A stretch of DNA of 64,000 nucleotides from Bacteroidales bacterium (GCA_017554325.1 JAFZIP010000014.1:1-64000), one strand, 5' to 3'; counted from the first letter of the stretch, positions 9,101-22,457 are shown. Numbers and translations are program-made. Notes: generated by a model from the letters alone, not told the origin.

Positions 9101-12100
9101 CACCCACATCCACCTGGAACGGATCGTTGTTTGAGCGCGCAGCCATAGACATTGTCAACTCCAAGGTATTGATGGGCAATACAGCGGTATCAATCTCAGG
9201 CAAGATGGCATATTGGTCACCAAAAATGGAAAAACTATGTGTATAGAATGCCAGACAGTTGGCTCCGGTATTGGCTCCGGAGGCATATACTGTCGGGAAT
9301 CCAGTACAAGTGTTTCCGTTGTTTATTCTGCTCCAGCAGTTAGGCAAGACATTGTCAACTGTACTTGTGGTGCCCATATAACTGTCAAAGTCTTCCGTAT
9401 AAGGCACATGTTGCATAATGCCACAACTGGTACGGAAAGTGAATTGCGACCATGAACTTTGGTCAGCTGTGTCACAATAAGCTTGGATATGAACAGTATA
9501 AAGGGTATTGGGGATAAGCCCGGTTAATACCAAAGAATTCGTATTGCAGTATAAAGGCGTGTCCACAGCGGGATCTACGGTGCCGTTGGGTCCGTACAGG
9601 TATGCCCATTGTGTCTCCTCGTTGCCGGCAGTCCATCTGATAGTTGCCGAAGTGGCCGTGATGTCGGCTGCATAGATATTGCTCACGTGAGGACAAGTGG
9701 AATTTTCTTGAATATCCACATCGTCAATATACATGGAGTTGGAATACCACTTCGGGATCCTGAATGCCAAATAATGACCATTACCATTATAGTGATTAGT
9801 GATGATTTCGCCCATTTCCCAATTATTGATGACAGAAGGAGAAAACTCACCGAGCAATACAAAAGTAGAAGGATCCGTAGGGTCTGTCATAATACCAACA
9901 TCTATTCTGTGAGCATTGACAGTTTTGAATGCTTTGAACTTCACTTGCAGATTGTTCATCGGCACTTGATTGTTGAATCGCGGCAGAATACCGTATGCGT
10001 AATTGTTGGTAACAGGACAATTGAAAAACAGCGACTTGCTGCCAGAAGCGGCAAATGTAGCGTTGACAACAGGCGTTGGATTGGTCGTGTTATTCTGTAT
10101 CATCCAGCAAGAAGGCGTCTGGTTGACTACTTCATTTTCAAAATTCTCAAAATATGGAATGCTGACAGATGCGCAAGGCGTGTATGCCGTAGTATAGGCC
10201 CATTCACTGCTTTCTGTAGCAGAGCACAAAGCACACAAACGAATGTCATAGTTAACATCGGAAACCAAGTTTCTGATGGTGTACGGAGAAGCTGAAACCG
10301 AGTCGGCAGTAATCCAGTTATTGCTATTTTCCGGTTTATACTGAAGCGACCATGCGTTTTCGCTACCGTTGGAAACCCAGGCAACTGTGATACTTTGGTC
10401 ATTGGCACCTGTGGTGTAAACCATGGGCTCAGGGCACGAAATCGGTGCCACTTGATTGCACAAGAACAGCTCCATGTCACTGACGACAAAACTGCGAGTA
10501 CCTGTCGGCGGCTCCGCTGGATTAGGATTATTTACGTCACTGAAGTAAAACAACGATTGGTATGTAGTGCCCGTGCGGCTACGGAAGACATAGGAGGATG
10601 TGTTGTAAATACCAGAGTTGTTATCCACGATAACAACTAGATTGTCATTGCCGTTGTATGTGAAATACGTGTCAAAATTAAAAACATTCCATCCCTGGGT
10701 GCAATTGAGGCCACCCTCATATACCAAGGTGGCTTCCGATATTGGAGTCCAGTCGGAAGTGGAAGCAAAAGTGGATGAGGCACGATGTGCCAGATAAATC
10801 TTCACATTGTTTCTCTGATCAAGAGGTGAACTATAGTTATAGTCAAAACCAATACCCGTGATAACGACGGGCGCGTTGGCCTGAATCTGAGAGGCAGGAA
10901 TAATCTGCTGAGTATAGGAGTAGTTATAGTAGGTGTTAATTGGGAGCTGGAAGGTATTGGTAGGATCAAGAGTGTTGTCCACAAGATTCAACGGAGTGGG
11001 ATTGGGTTGCTGACAGGTAACAAAATTGGCCGTGGTAAGCACAGTACTGATCGTGTCGGAGGAACCGCCAACGCAGTTGGAGACGAGTTTAACTTCATAT
11101 TCAGTGTTAGGAGTCAGGCCTGTAAGCATATATTGACAATCTGTAGTTGTGACTGTTCTGGGTGCCTGCCCTGCCGCTTCATATTTAAGAGTATAGCCTG
11201 TGGATCCATATTGGGCCGGCGTCCATGAAAGCGTTGACGCTGTACCCGTAACATTCAAGACGGTCAGATTTGACGGATTGGAACAAGTAGGTACATAATC
11301 CACCCGCACTTCATCCACATTTACAAAGTTGACGGTGCTGGCTACAGGAGCCGGGGCATAGAAAGCCAAGAAAATGCGTGATGGGTATGATTCCGGAAGG
11401 GTGATATATTCATGCATCCATTCACCGACAACAGGAAAATCGCTGGGATAGTAGGACTTAAGCAGTGTGAAAGTACCCAGATTAGTAGGATCCGTCATCA
11501 CGCCCACATCCAATCTTCCGTAACTTTCATTGGTAATTCCGACAAGAAAATCAAGTGCCAGCGTGCCTGCAGGGTAAGTAGAAAGATTTAAAGCCTGGGA
11601 CACAGCCAAAGAATAGAGATTCTCGTAAGAGTAAAGAATCAACTGACCATAGGAAGACACATAGGGATATTGAGTAGTGGTATTATTGGTTTTTCGTCCC
11701 CAGCAGAAAGGATAGGTGTCTTCACCACCTTCGCCATAATTGTTGAAAGTTTCCACATACGGAATGGTTTGATGATCTGCACAATATGTGCGGAAAGAAA
11801 GGTGAGCCCAGTTGCTGGATTCCGATGCGGAACAAACAGTGCGGACGTACACATCATAATCGCTGTTGGGAATAAGATTCGACAGCGTACAGGTGCTATT
11901 ACTGACAATGATTGGCGTCCCGCTGTTAATACTGTTCCCCGATAACACGCATACCACTTCCCATTGATGGTCGGTAGCAGAATGAGGATGCCAAGATACG
12001 ATTGCAGAAGTTGGAGAGATATCGTAATCGTGGATTATTACATGGTCTGGTGTATAGCAAGTGGTCTGAGGGCCGAAGCAGAATAGGATGTTATTGCGGA

Positions 12101-13445
12101 TATTGGCCAAAGAACCGGACGTCGGGGTGGAAATACTGTATGGAGAAGCATCTCGATAGGCATAAAGGGAAGTGCTGCCCGTCGTCGTGTGGCAATAGAA
12201 ACGAGGATCATTCTCGTAGAATGTGCCCTCATTGTACACGATGGCCACGACCACATTGCTTACACCATCCCACTCAAAGGGGGTGTTGAATGCGATGGTG
12301 GAAAATGTATCCGCAGCATTGCAACTGTATGGACCATCATAAACCAAGGTCAAATCATTACCTGGAATCCAATCTGTAGTAGAATTGAATGTTGTCTTCA
12401 AGATATTGGCCATATAGACCTGGACATTGGAGAAAACTTGAGGAGTGGCATACATATATGGCAGACCAAGCGAAACAATGGTTCCTTGTTGCGTGCCTAT
12501 TTCGCTGGCAGTAAAAATCTGTTGGGAATAACTATAGTTGTAATAACTGTTGAATGGCAGATTCGTGGTAGGAGTAGTGTCCGCACCAATAGGTGTACCA
12601 CAGGTTGGCGTAGCGGTTGTAGCAACACAAATGGGAGCAGAACTGTTCGTGGTGGATGAACAGACGGACTCTACTCTGTAACAGTATTGGGTCTGCGGGG
12701 CAAGGACAGCATCTGTATAGAAATGATCTGTTATAGGAACCGTATTTAACTTTGTGGTGTCGCGATACACGTTGAAACCACTGATGTCAGGCACACTTTG
12801 GACGAACCATCCGGAAATTAACCACCCGAAGCCCTCAATGCCAGCAGTTGCCAACGTCATCCAGTCTCCAGCATACCAGAGATTGTTCAGGTTGTCATAG
12901 ACCGTGTTAGTGGCAGCTGCTGGAAATCCATTGCTTCCCGCGGAGGTCAACACCTCATAGCCAATCCATATCTCTTGGTTGGAGTTTACCAAAACCGGCG
13001 TGTTCAGTGTTACTGTATTCTCTCCAGCCACCAAAGTGGACACATCGACCGGCGTTGAAGAAACCAGCGTGCCTTCATAGAAAATATCATTGATACTGTC
13101 ATAACTACCGCCCTGCCACACTTTGATAGTCAAGGTTGAAATGGTATTTTGCCACAGCGTAAACTTCACATGGGAGAGATACTTGCCACTCACCCGAATC
13201 AAACTGTCTGGGGTCAGTCTAATAGCTGCGGTGAACGTGTAGTCTCCTAATCCGACGCCAATAGATACATCACCGCCATACGATATAACATCGGTGGGAG
13301 TGTAATTGAGCAATGGCGATTCCCAAGTAAGCTTCACTTGATCCCAACGCGGGGTGGCTTGTACGTATGAAGGCGCATCACATTGGGCTGTCAATTGCAA
13401 AACGGCAAACGAAAGTAAACCAAGTAAAAGTAGTGTTTTTTTCAT
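6180..13445 (-). CDS. Giant T9SS-exported adhesin-like protein
   Basis: 2421 residues. Signal peptide MKKTLLLLGLLSFAVLQLTAQ, then a mosaic. About ten fibronectin type III-like units carry the cue 'LTGL.PNT.Y.V....C'. Four cleaved-adhesin-type jelly-roll units start PY.E.F......CW and contain VGVMTDP-like strands. Three ~170-residue units begin with YYNYSYSQQIF or a close variant (start codons near 12.56, 10.93 and 8.56 kb). A CUB-like domain (about residues 2150-2255, CGGYLYDNGG...IIYDGSDDSG) follows, then a last FN3 unit and a T9SS type A sorting domain (about the last 78 residues, starting near VLYPNPTTGKF). By family knowledge such proteins are surface adhesins or matrix-binding proteins exported by Sec then T9SS. 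No catalytic domain is recognised. The gene stands alone, between the SDR operon and a glycosyltransferase terminator. Confidence 0.92.
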   Translation of the reverse strand: MKKTLLLLGLLSFAVLQLTAQCDAPSYVQATPRWDQVKLTWESPLLNYTPTDVISYGGDVSIGVGLGDYTFTAAIRLTPDSLIRVSGKYLSHVKFTLWQNTISTLTIKVWQGGSYDSINDIFYEGTLVSSTPVDVSTLVAGENTVTLNTPVLVNSNQEIWIGYEVLTSAGSNGFPAAATNTVYDNLNNLWYAGDWMTLATAGIEGFGWLISGWFVQSVPDISGFNVYRDTTKLNTVPITDHFYTDAVLAPQTQYCYRVESVCSSTTNSSAPICVATTATPTCGTPIGADTTPTTNLPFNSYYNYSYSQQIFTASEIGTQQGTIVSLGLPYMYATPQVFSNVQVYMANILKTTFNSTTDWIPGNDLTLVYDGPYSCNAADTFSTIAFNTPFEWDGVSNVVVAIVYNEGTFYENDPRFYCHTTTGSTSLYAYRDASPYSISTPTSGSLANIRNNILFCFGPQTTCYTPDHVIIHDYDISPTSAIVSWHPHSATDHQWEVVCVLSGNSINSGTPIIVSNSTCTLSNLIPNSDYDVYVRTVCSASESSNWAHLSFRTYCADHQTIPYVETFNNYGEGGEDTYPFCWGRKTNNTTTQYPYVSSYGQLILYSYENLYSLAVSQALNLSTYPAGTLALDFLVGITNESYGRLDVGVMTDPTNLGTFTLLKSYYPSDFPVVGEWMHEYITLPESYPSRIFLAFYAPAPVASTVNFVNVDEVRVDYVPTCSNPSNLTVLNVTGTASTLSWTPAQYGSTGYTLKYEAAGQAPRTVTTTDCQYMLTGLTPNTEYEVKLVSNCVGGSSDTISTVLTTANFVTCQQPNPTPLNLVDNTLDPTNTFQLPINTYYNYSYTQQIIPASQIQANAPVVITGIGFDYNYSSPLDQRNNVKIYLAHRASSTFASTSDWTPISEATLVYEGGLNCTQGWNVFNFDTYFTYNGNDNLVVIVDNNSGIYNTSSYVFRSRTGTTYQSLFYFSDVNNPNPAEPPTGTRSFVVSDMELFLCNQVAPISCPEPMVYTTGANDQSITVAWVSNGSENAWSLQYKPENSNNWITADSVSASPYTIRNLVSDVNYDIRLCALCSATESSEWAYTTAYTPCASVSIPYFENFENEVVNQTPSCWMIQNNTTNPTPVVNATFAASGSKSLFFNCPVTNNYAYGILPRFNNQVPMNNLQVKFKAFKTVNAHRIDVGIMTDPTDPSTFVLLGEFSPSVINNWEMGEIITNHYNGNGHYLAFRIPKWYSNSMYIDDVDIQENSTCPHVSNIYAADITATSATIRWTAGNEETQWAYLYGPNGTVDPAVDTPLYCNTNSLVLTGLIPNTLYTVHIQAYCDTADQSSWSQFTFRTSCGIMQHVPYTEDFDSYMGTTSTVDNVLPNCWSRINNGNTCTGFPTVYASGANTGANCLAFYTHSFSIFGDQYAILPEIDTAVLPINTLELTMSMAARSNNDPFQVDVGVMSDPDNPSTFTLVRTVTTTRTVYSNQLVCFDDYTGDGRYIVLRVKKPISNYNYGYIDDVVLSPVSDCAPVSNLKASNVAGTSALISWDPAHHGTISGYTLLYSVAGQNHWDTASSHITGAMYMLNNLIPNTDYEVKVITNCDSSYSIVVSQTFRTTCLAGGEITIGDGSEINDYIPSYSYYNYCYSQQVFTANEMGGANTFSSISFNMANWAQHRTLSIYLMHTTESTPSTWLPTANATLVFSGVPTLAQGWNSFIFQTPFVYDGVHNLAVIVIDETGSYNDGNSWFVHESPSGMGASLYTFSDYNHYTINSTPTTTTGGPSKYCNDVIFGGECNNQVSCIPPNFYVSNISTHSADIVWTNGGAESSWEMEYKKSSESTWTPVANLSNFTAHLTNLQSSTLYTVRMRSNCGATYSSYKTMDFMTECDVISTLPFQENFDFYGTSEHAYPPCWSKINNHSSDMPIISTYNYSAPGALYFLAGSPGTRNIAITPEFDTSIVMNSLRVTFMYAATSPNDKLVVGVMSDPEDVNTFVAVDTAYPASSAASSWIERDVYLNNYQGNGRYIAFKNEASTYAAFAYLDSLVIDVMPSCLKPRDLSAISNSSSVILSWTETGSATAWEIEYGAQGFTPGTGTTVAVTTNPYTIDNLSAATYDFYVRANCGNNDFSDWVGPIQATPGSYNLPTTGEYTLTMCGGYLYDNGGPDAHYDSDCDVTVVINPDMDGMMVHMTGTFELEDGYDKLIIYDGSDDSGTVLFNSDEDTTLNVTSTTGPLTLHFESDESIQYSGFAIQVTCEGGSTPESCEAPTDLTVYIPLNGAEAQLSWNQQGEPDNWTVNYRQASSGGWTTETATTSSYTLTNLASGVEYEAFVVANCGEQISEESNHVTFTLTGINNYLMSSSVLYPNPTTGKFRIENSELMIENVEVYDVYGKLIMTMKVGDNSVNIDLSGNASGVYFARVITEMGTETLRVIKN

Positions 13446-13540
13446 AATTGTGTAATTATCACGTATTTAATCAAATTCTATTGCACTTTTAGTTGCAAGT
13501 TGCAATAATAAGTAATTTTTTTATAATTATGTTTAAAAAT

Positions 13541-13573
13541 AAAAAAAAAGACCAACCCCAAAAAGTTGGTCTT
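13541..13573 (-). terminator. Intrinsic terminator after secA-glycosyltransferase operon
   Basis: Perfect 9-bp stem (13548-13556 with 13565-13573, core AGACCAAC/GTTGGTCT). On the minus strand it is followed by a run of Us (complement of the A-run 13541-13549). It ends transcription of the glycosyltransferase gene that stops at 13719. The remaining intergenic bases up to 13718 hold nothing recognisable. Confidence 0.85.
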
Positions 13574-13718
13574 AAAACAGGCAATAAACCCGCTTTAAAT
13601 TATACTTTTTGATGAGGGATTTGGTGATTCTTTCGTCGCACATTATGCACACAATACACATGCCGGAAGCGGACATTTTCATGGACTCGTTTCGCCCACA
13701 CCACAACACAAACAGCCC

Positions 13719-14827
13719 TTACATCACGTAAATATCCTTTAAAATGGATTCCTCATTCTCCCAAGTGAGTTCATGGGCTGCTTTCAAACAGTTGCTTTTG
13801 TATTGCTGGTGAAGCTGGGGATTGCTCTGCAAAGTGCGCACCGCCTCCGCAATGGCTTCGGGGGTGATGGTCTCCGGCACCAACCCTATCTGGTACTGCC
13901 GCACAATGCGTGCCCGCTCCGGCAAGTTGGACACAATCTGCGGAATGCCGGCCTTGATGTACTCGAATATTTTGTTGGGGAGACTATATTGGGCGTTGGG
14001 GCCCACATCGTGATCCATAGCCAGGCCGGCATCCGCCAAGGCTGTGTATTGGAACAACATCTCCTGGGTTTGCCGGGGCACGATGGTCACACGGTCGCCG
14101 AGTTGCAGCTCAGCCACCATCTGGTGCAATTTGGGTATGATGGTGCCGCCGCCGATGATGAAAAGATGCGCGTCGGGCAACTGCTGCATGGCCAGTATGG
14201 ACTCTTCACAGCCGCGCCCCTCATTGAGGCCGTTACCCTGAATGATGAGATTGAACTTGTCGGCTGGCATACCTAAATCGGCTTTCGTTCGTATGAGCGG
14301 AGGCGTGCCCGCGGGCGGGATGTTGCGCACCAAGTGCGCGCGTATGCCGTACTCCTGCTCGTACTGGTCCACGATAGACTGGCTCACCGTGATGACGGTC
14401 TTCAGCTTCGGGAAGCAGTATCGTTCAATGGCTTTCCATACCTTCAGCGCTTTCGGGTTACTGAGCACAGACAGCTCGCCACAGAAGTACTCGTGGCTGT
14501 CATAGACCAGTCGCTTGCGCCTGAGGCGACTCACCAAAGTATTGGGCAACAGCGTGTCCAAGTCGTTGGCGATGAGTACGTCACACTTTTTGAAAAGCAG
14601 ATAGAAGAAAAGACGGAGGTTGTATTCTGCATAGAAGATCCAATTTTTGCGGAACAGGAGTCTCATGCGGTGCGTGTGGTACGCGCGTGACACCAATTTC
14701 GGCGAGTCGGCATAACAACGGCCCACCAAGGTAACCTCATAGCCATTTCGGGTAAGGAACATAGCCACCTTGTCCACACGGGCGTCCGTGTAGAGGTCGT
14801 TGGTTACCGATAGGATGGCACGCTTCA

Positions 14828-14828
<1 letters not shown>
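13719..14828 (-). CDS. Family 4-type glycosyltransferase
   Basis: 369 residues, GT-B fold. The N-terminal half (MKRAILSVTND..., VAMFLTRNGYEVTLVGR) and the C-terminal donor-binding half (LIIQGNGLNEGRG, FIIGGG, NKIFEYIKAGIPQIVSNLP) are typical of GT4 retaining glycosyltransferases. Sugar and acceptor are unknown. No membrane segment, so it is cytosolic or membrane-peripheral. Its ATG overlaps the secA stop codon by one base (TAATG), which implies co-transcription and coupled translation with secA. The pairing with secA has no obvious functional logic. A strong intrinsic terminator lies about 145 bp downstream. Confidence 0.88.
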
Positions 14829-18133
<3,305 letters not shown>

Positions 18134-18157
18134 AAAAAGTCATAGTTTTAAAGGCTG

Positions 18158-18165
18158 CAAATGTA
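18158..18165 (-). promoter_or_regulatory. -7 promoter box for secA
   Basis: TACATTTG on the minus strand, followed by C, matching TAnnTTTG. It lies inside the continuation of the reading frame of the lyase 3' remnant, so the secA promoter seems to be built into former coding sequence. Confidence 0.55.
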
Positions 18166-18178
18166 CAAAAATTGTGCC

Positions 18179-18239
18179 AATTCACTCACATCCTCTTCCG
18201 TGGTGTCCCAGCTGGTCACCAAGCGGATTTCGTTTTCCT
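18179..18239 (-). pseudogene. Orphan 3' end of a threonine-aldolase-like gene
   Basis: 61 bases that match 54 of 61 positions (my count) of the 3' end of the intact lyase gene at 22555-22615. Translated in frame it reads ENEIRLVTSWDTTEEDV, against ENEIRLVTSWDTIEEDV in the intact gene. Three of the five changed codons are synonymous. The match starts exactly at the stop codon of the intervening T9SS gene and has no start of its own. It is best read as a gene fragment or as one half of a direct repeat flanking the T9SS gene. Confidence 0.85.
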
Positions 18240-21200
18240 ACCGACGCACCACTTTGCCAGCCTTTTTCCCTAACTTGACGATGTACGTTCCAGCTCGATA
18301 GGATGTCATATCTATCGTGGTGGAGAAATCTTGGATGGGGCGGGCGTACAGCAGGCGGCCCTGCAAATCAAACACCATCAATTTCTCCCCATTGCGAACC
18401 AACTCCTCGTCGTCAGTTACCACTGTAACGTAGTTAGCGGTAGGGTTCGGATAGATGATGAGTTTTCCTTGGGGCTCTATTATAGGATTGTCTTGCGCAT
18501 CTTCGCGAATATCCAACAGCAGCACCACCGTGCTGTCACAACCGATGGACGAGGTGAAGGTGTTCAAGAAAAGTTTCACACCAACCTCAGCGGTTTCAGA
18601 ACTGGAAATATTAAAACCGTTACCATGGTAAGCATGACCTGGCTTTACTTCAGCATACACCACCGAATAGAGCGGCTGCACGGTCAGATAAAGCAGATAG
18701 ACGGTATCGGCCAAATAAATGTCATGTCTCGAATTGGGAATAAAATAACTATATTGACCCGATGCATCGCATTCCTGTCCGAAAAATGTGTAAATCTCGC
18801 CTTCGCAGATGGTAGCGTTAGTAATGTACGTGATAGCAGGAGTGAACACTTTCTCATGATAATTCTGGTTTACTCCACCCAAAGCGTTGAGTGAAACATT
18901 CCCACGAGTCATGGCTATGCTGTGCGGAATTGTAACCATGGCGAATTCCATTTCCTGCATACCTCCGGCTTCCAGATTAAAAGGTCCAATGGAAGACAAT
19001 CCGCGAACATCATGTGGAGGATTCACTGCATCTTCCAACCATCCATCAAGAAAATACTGCAACGAATCGGGAATTTCCACACCATAGGTGTTGTAGTTGC
19101 ATGGGTAATGGTTTCCTGGGAACATAAAACGGCAGTCTATGTCGGAAGATCCGATCCAGGTGTGTCCATTGGCACCATACATAATGTGAGAACCGTCTTT
19201 CCAATATCCGCTCATCAACCCATAATATTCCGCGGCATCATGAGGATCGCCAGTAACAGAATTGTCGTTGTTGTGATAGACAAAACCTGTCAGTCCGTAT
19301 CGTTCGTTGTCCACAACGCCATCACCAAAGCCTGACGTTCCGTTGATGGCATACTCATTGAGTCCGTTATTGATGAAAAGAGAACAATCTGAACTATCCG
19401 TATATGCAGGGTTGTCCTGTCCATCGGCTGGCATCAGCGGTCCAGAAAGCAGCGTGATAGTTTGCACAGGCCAGTTAGCGCCATAAGCATTGTTCTCACC
19501 ATTCCCGTCTATATCTGTAGCATTGTAGCAATAAGCACTGTTTTTCATGATGTCACAAGCCACATAGTCATCACGGCAATAGCCCAAATCCCAGTCATCC
19601 CAAAGTCCGACGTAAGCGTCATGATAATCATGTTGTGAGCGATTGAAAATCTTGTAGTTATAGAAAATAGTATTGTTCATGAGCGAGTCATCGGGCGCAT
19701 AGTAGGCATACACCATACAGTGAACTTCCACTCCAAGAGGTTTGCCTCCACTTTCCGTATGTGGTTTATAATTGTCATTGAAAATGAAGAAGATGGCCAT
19801 ATCACCAGGAAAATCGGGATAATCTCCTTCAGAGGGTTCATAAACATTGTTGTTATTCACATCCACAAAGGGGGCGAGATTCCAAGCTTGTCCTTTCAGT
19901 GGGTCGCCATGGGCAGGCCATTCGCGAATACTTCGAGGTATGGTGTAATTCGTATCCTGATAATTGTCCAAAAACTCGACAATATCCTCCCGTGTGATTT
20001 TGAAAGTTCTTTTCCATTCTGCCACGGTAGCCTTGTCTGTGTGAGCATCCACAGTGGAAAGCGGACCCGCCCATGAATCATAACCATATAATTGGAACTG
20101 TTCGGCCATAACATGCAAGGAGTCCTGTTCATCCAGACCACCCAACCAGTAAGCAAAAGCATAATTGGTGGCTTTTTCCGATCCTTTCGGATATTTATAA
20201 TCGGCTTCAAGATCATAAAACCGCAAACTGGAATTCGGATATATTGGAGCATCTATGTTGTTCACATCCATCCGATTCGGTCCCACTTGTCCTTCAATCA
20301 AACTATTGACATCAAAAATGGGTGTTTCGGAAGCCATGTTCAAATCGGTGGTGTTGAACACAAACATGGGAGCGTTTTCGTTGACCACCACATCGGGGCC
20401 TGTCCCAACCGCCGAGGTGTAGAACATGTAAGGGCGCGTCACGCGGATTTTAACCGTGACCTCATCTTCCAGCCAATGACTTTCCTCCCCAACCTCAGGC
20501 ATGGGAATTCCAGTCCACATTACATTATTGAAAACCTGCATTTTTCTGACTTTTCTGCCATAATCGTTCAGATTTTCCTCACTTGCAAACGTCTTGAATT
20601 TTTCACTCAACCATTTTCCTTCATCATAAACACCACATTCGTAATAGGGATATGTCACACCATCAGTACCAATGAATGTATTACCATGAGTCTGCCCAGC
20701 AAGAACAAATTCCCGATAATTGTCATTGAAACTGCGCTGGCAATTGTTGAAATAGTAATACAAGTTGGCTGTATTACCTGAACTGCCGCAAACGTAAACG
20801 TAATGCTTTCCACCGTTGAGCGGCTCACCCAAATAGTTGTAACTGAAGTTTCCCTCCTCATAGATATCCAAGTACAGGGAATCGTATTCCGCCTGGCTCA
20901 TCGGAATGGGGTGTCCGTTGGCATCCAATACAAGTGCTCCTGAAGTGTCTTTTCTGAAAGCATACACATTGGTGGGGTTAAACAACATGTCGTTGCCATG
21001 GTTGTATTCATCCGCCGAATTTTCGGCAAACATGATGTTGAGCCGCTCGCCTGTCTCCACATTGATGGCATAACCCGGGAACCAGCCAAACCCGGTGGTA
21101 CCGCTATTGTCAACACGCCCTTGCTTATCCACAGACGGACAGGTTTTGGGCTCATGACGTAGATTGTAGTATGTTTGTCCGTTAAAATTTTGAGCAACCT

Positions 21201-22395
21201 TATAATCGATTACTTCACTGGAGTCTTCTTCACTGATGACTTTTTCACAGGCAGAACCTGCTTCCAACACCAAGGCGCGAGTCCACAGGTTCGTATCGGG
21301 GGTCATGACGATGTCGACAGAGTACAAATTTGTCAGTGTCTGATTATAACCCCCTCTGTTAGACATTGTTGACAATTTTGTAAAATCGTAGCAATTTGGA
21401 CTTGGGATCTCTTCAAGAAGGTAAATATCCGGTGCATAATAATTAGCCTTCGGACCGCCGTCGTACGGAGAACTCATCATATATGGAGCCCAAGTGCCAC
21501 TGGCAATATGTCCAAATTGTCCCAGACAATCCATGAATCCCCTAACAATTGCATATGAATAATTAGTTGTAAATAAATACAGATTAAAAAAGTCCTCTTT
21601 TCGCCATAGATAGTAAAAACAAGATGCACTATTACCTCCTGAAATGCACTCCCAAACGTTTGAGGCTGTGTGTTTTCCAGAACGGATCCAGTTAGCAGGC
21701 ACATCGGTGTTCACATCTTGAAGACCTCCTAGCCATGCATGTTGTCCTGAATACTGCACCGTGGATCCAATCAAATTGGGTTGAGTATAATAGGCATTGT
21801 TCGCATAGGTATTCCCTCCGAATTTTTGTTCGACAAAGCGCTTCAAATTCTCATCATAAATCATAAACGGGCTATTTCTGAATGTGATAGCTATACCATG
21901 GCCTTCAACAAATTCTTCGGTTCCCTCGCCCAAGGTATAGCGGGAGATATAGCTTCCAACAAGAGTGTCATTCTGCCACCATTCCAAAATCCAGTGGGCT
22001 TTATTCGAAACCAAGGAAGAGTCCGTAATCACATTAGTGGGCACCATGTTGGTATCAGGACCGAAGTGTTGTGGGAGAAGCTTCAACCGATAATCATAGT
22101 CCTTCAATTCAGCAGGATTGTACACCCTGACCTTGACAGGACTTGACCCGTTTTCATATTCCACATTCTGCGTTTTCCACGGGGCACCGGACATAATCCT
22201 GTCTCGAGTGGCCTGGGTCAAATCCAGCCAATTTCCACCGTTGCCCTGTCCCTCCATGCGAGTGATTTTCGGATACAACTGCATGGTTTCCTGGGCCAAG
22301 ATGGGAGAAATCTGGCATAACAGAGAAACGAACAATCCAACTATTACATATTTAAATAGGCTAACCTGTTGATAAATGTATTTTTCTCGTTTCAT
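18238..22395 (-). CDS. Large T9SS-exported protein of unknown function
   Basis: 1385 residues. N-terminal hydrophobic segment (about residues 14-34, YVIVGLFVSLLCQISPILAQ) fits a signal peptide with an unusually long n-region. The last ~80 residues (IIYPNPTANYVTVV ... MTSYRAGTYIVKLGKKAGKVVRR) are a T9SS type A sorting domain. The central ~1250 residues contain many aromatic, Asn/Asp-rich stretches and the Ca-site-like stretch VDVNNNNVYEPSEGDYPDF, but I recognise no enzyme family. It is likely a surface or released protein. It lies between two copies of the 3' end of the lyase gene, so it may be a later insertion. Two -7 boxes lie 63-88 bp upstream. Confidence 0.88.
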   Translation of the reverse strand: MKREKYIYQQVSLFKYVIVGLFVSLLCQISPILAQETMQLYPKITRMEGQGNGGNWLDLTQATRDRIMSGAPWKTQNVEYENGSSPVKVRVYNPAELKDYDYRLKLLPQHFGPDTNMVPTNVITDSSLVSNKAHWILEWWQNDTLVGSYISRYTLGEGTEEFVEGHGIAITFRNSPFMIYDENLKRFVEQKFGGNTYANNAYYTQPNLIGSTVQYSGQHAWLGGLQDVNTDVPANWIRSGKHTASNVWECISGGNSASCFYYLWRKEDFFNLYLFTTNYSYAIVRGFMDCLGQFGHIASGTWAPYMMSSPYDGGPKANYYAPDIYLLEEIPSPNCYDFTKLSTMSNRGGYNQTLTNLYSVDIVMTPDTNLWTRALVLEAGSACEKVISEEDSSEVIDYKVAQNFNGQTYYNLRHEPKTCPSVDKQGRVDNSGTTGFGWFPGYAINVETGERLNIMFAENSADEYNHGNDMLFNPTNVYAFRKDTSGALVLDANGHPIPMSQAEYDSLYLDIYEEGNFSYNYLGEPLNGGKHYVYVCGSSGNTANLYYYFNNCQRSFNDNYREFVLAGQTHGNTFIGTDGVTYPYYECGVYDEGKWLSEKFKTFASEENLNDYGRKVRKMQVFNNVMWTGIPMPEVGEESHWLEDEVTVKIRVTRPYMFYTSAVGTGPDVVVNENAPMFVFNTTDLNMASETPIFDVNSLIEGQVGPNRMDVNNIDAPIYPNSSLRFYDLEADYKYPKGSEKATNYAFAYWLGGLDEQDSLHVMAEQFQLYGYDSWAGPLSTVDAHTDKATVAEWKRTFKITREDIVEFLDNYQDTNYTIPRSIREWPAHGDPLKGQAWNLAPFVDVNNNNVYEPSEGDYPDFPGDMAIFFIFNDNYKPHTESGGKPLGVEVHCMVYAYYAPDDSLMNNTIFYNYKIFNRSQHDYHDAYVGLWDDWDLGYCRDDYVACDIMKNSAYCYNATDIDGNGENNAYGANWPVQTITLLSGPLMPADGQDNPAYTDSSDCSLFINNGLNEYAINGTSGFGDGVVDNERYGLTGFVYHNNDNSVTGDPHDAAEYYGLMSGYWKDGSHIMYGANGHTWIGSSDIDCRFMFPGNHYPCNYNTYGVEIPDSLQYFLDGWLEDAVNPPHDVRGLSSIGPFNLEAGGMQEMEFAMVTIPHSIAMTRGNVSLNALGGVNQNYHEKVFTPAITYITNATICEGEIYTFFGQECDASGQYSYFIPNSRHDIYLADTVYLLYLTVQPLYSVVYAEVKPGHAYHGNGFNISSSETAEVGVKLFLNTFTSSIGCDSTVVLLLDIREDAQDNPIIEPQGKLIIYPNPTANYVTVVTDDEELVRNGEKLMVFDLQGRLLYARPIQDFSTTIDMTSYRAGTYIVKLGKKAGKVVRR

Positions 22396-22457
22396 ATAGA
22401 ATCAAATTTACATATCAAAACAGTTCCAAACATGTGGAACACAGCTAAAAACGACGG

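Noticed and set aside
13612..13731. 39-codon plus-strand ORF after the secA-operon terminator
   Set aside because: No promoter box and it overlaps the end of the glycosyltransferase gene; nothing supports translation.
18238..22395. Composite transposon around the T9SS gene
   Set aside because: The flanking 61-bp repeats are coding sequence of a neighbouring gene, not insertion-sequence ends; no transposase or integrase lies between them.
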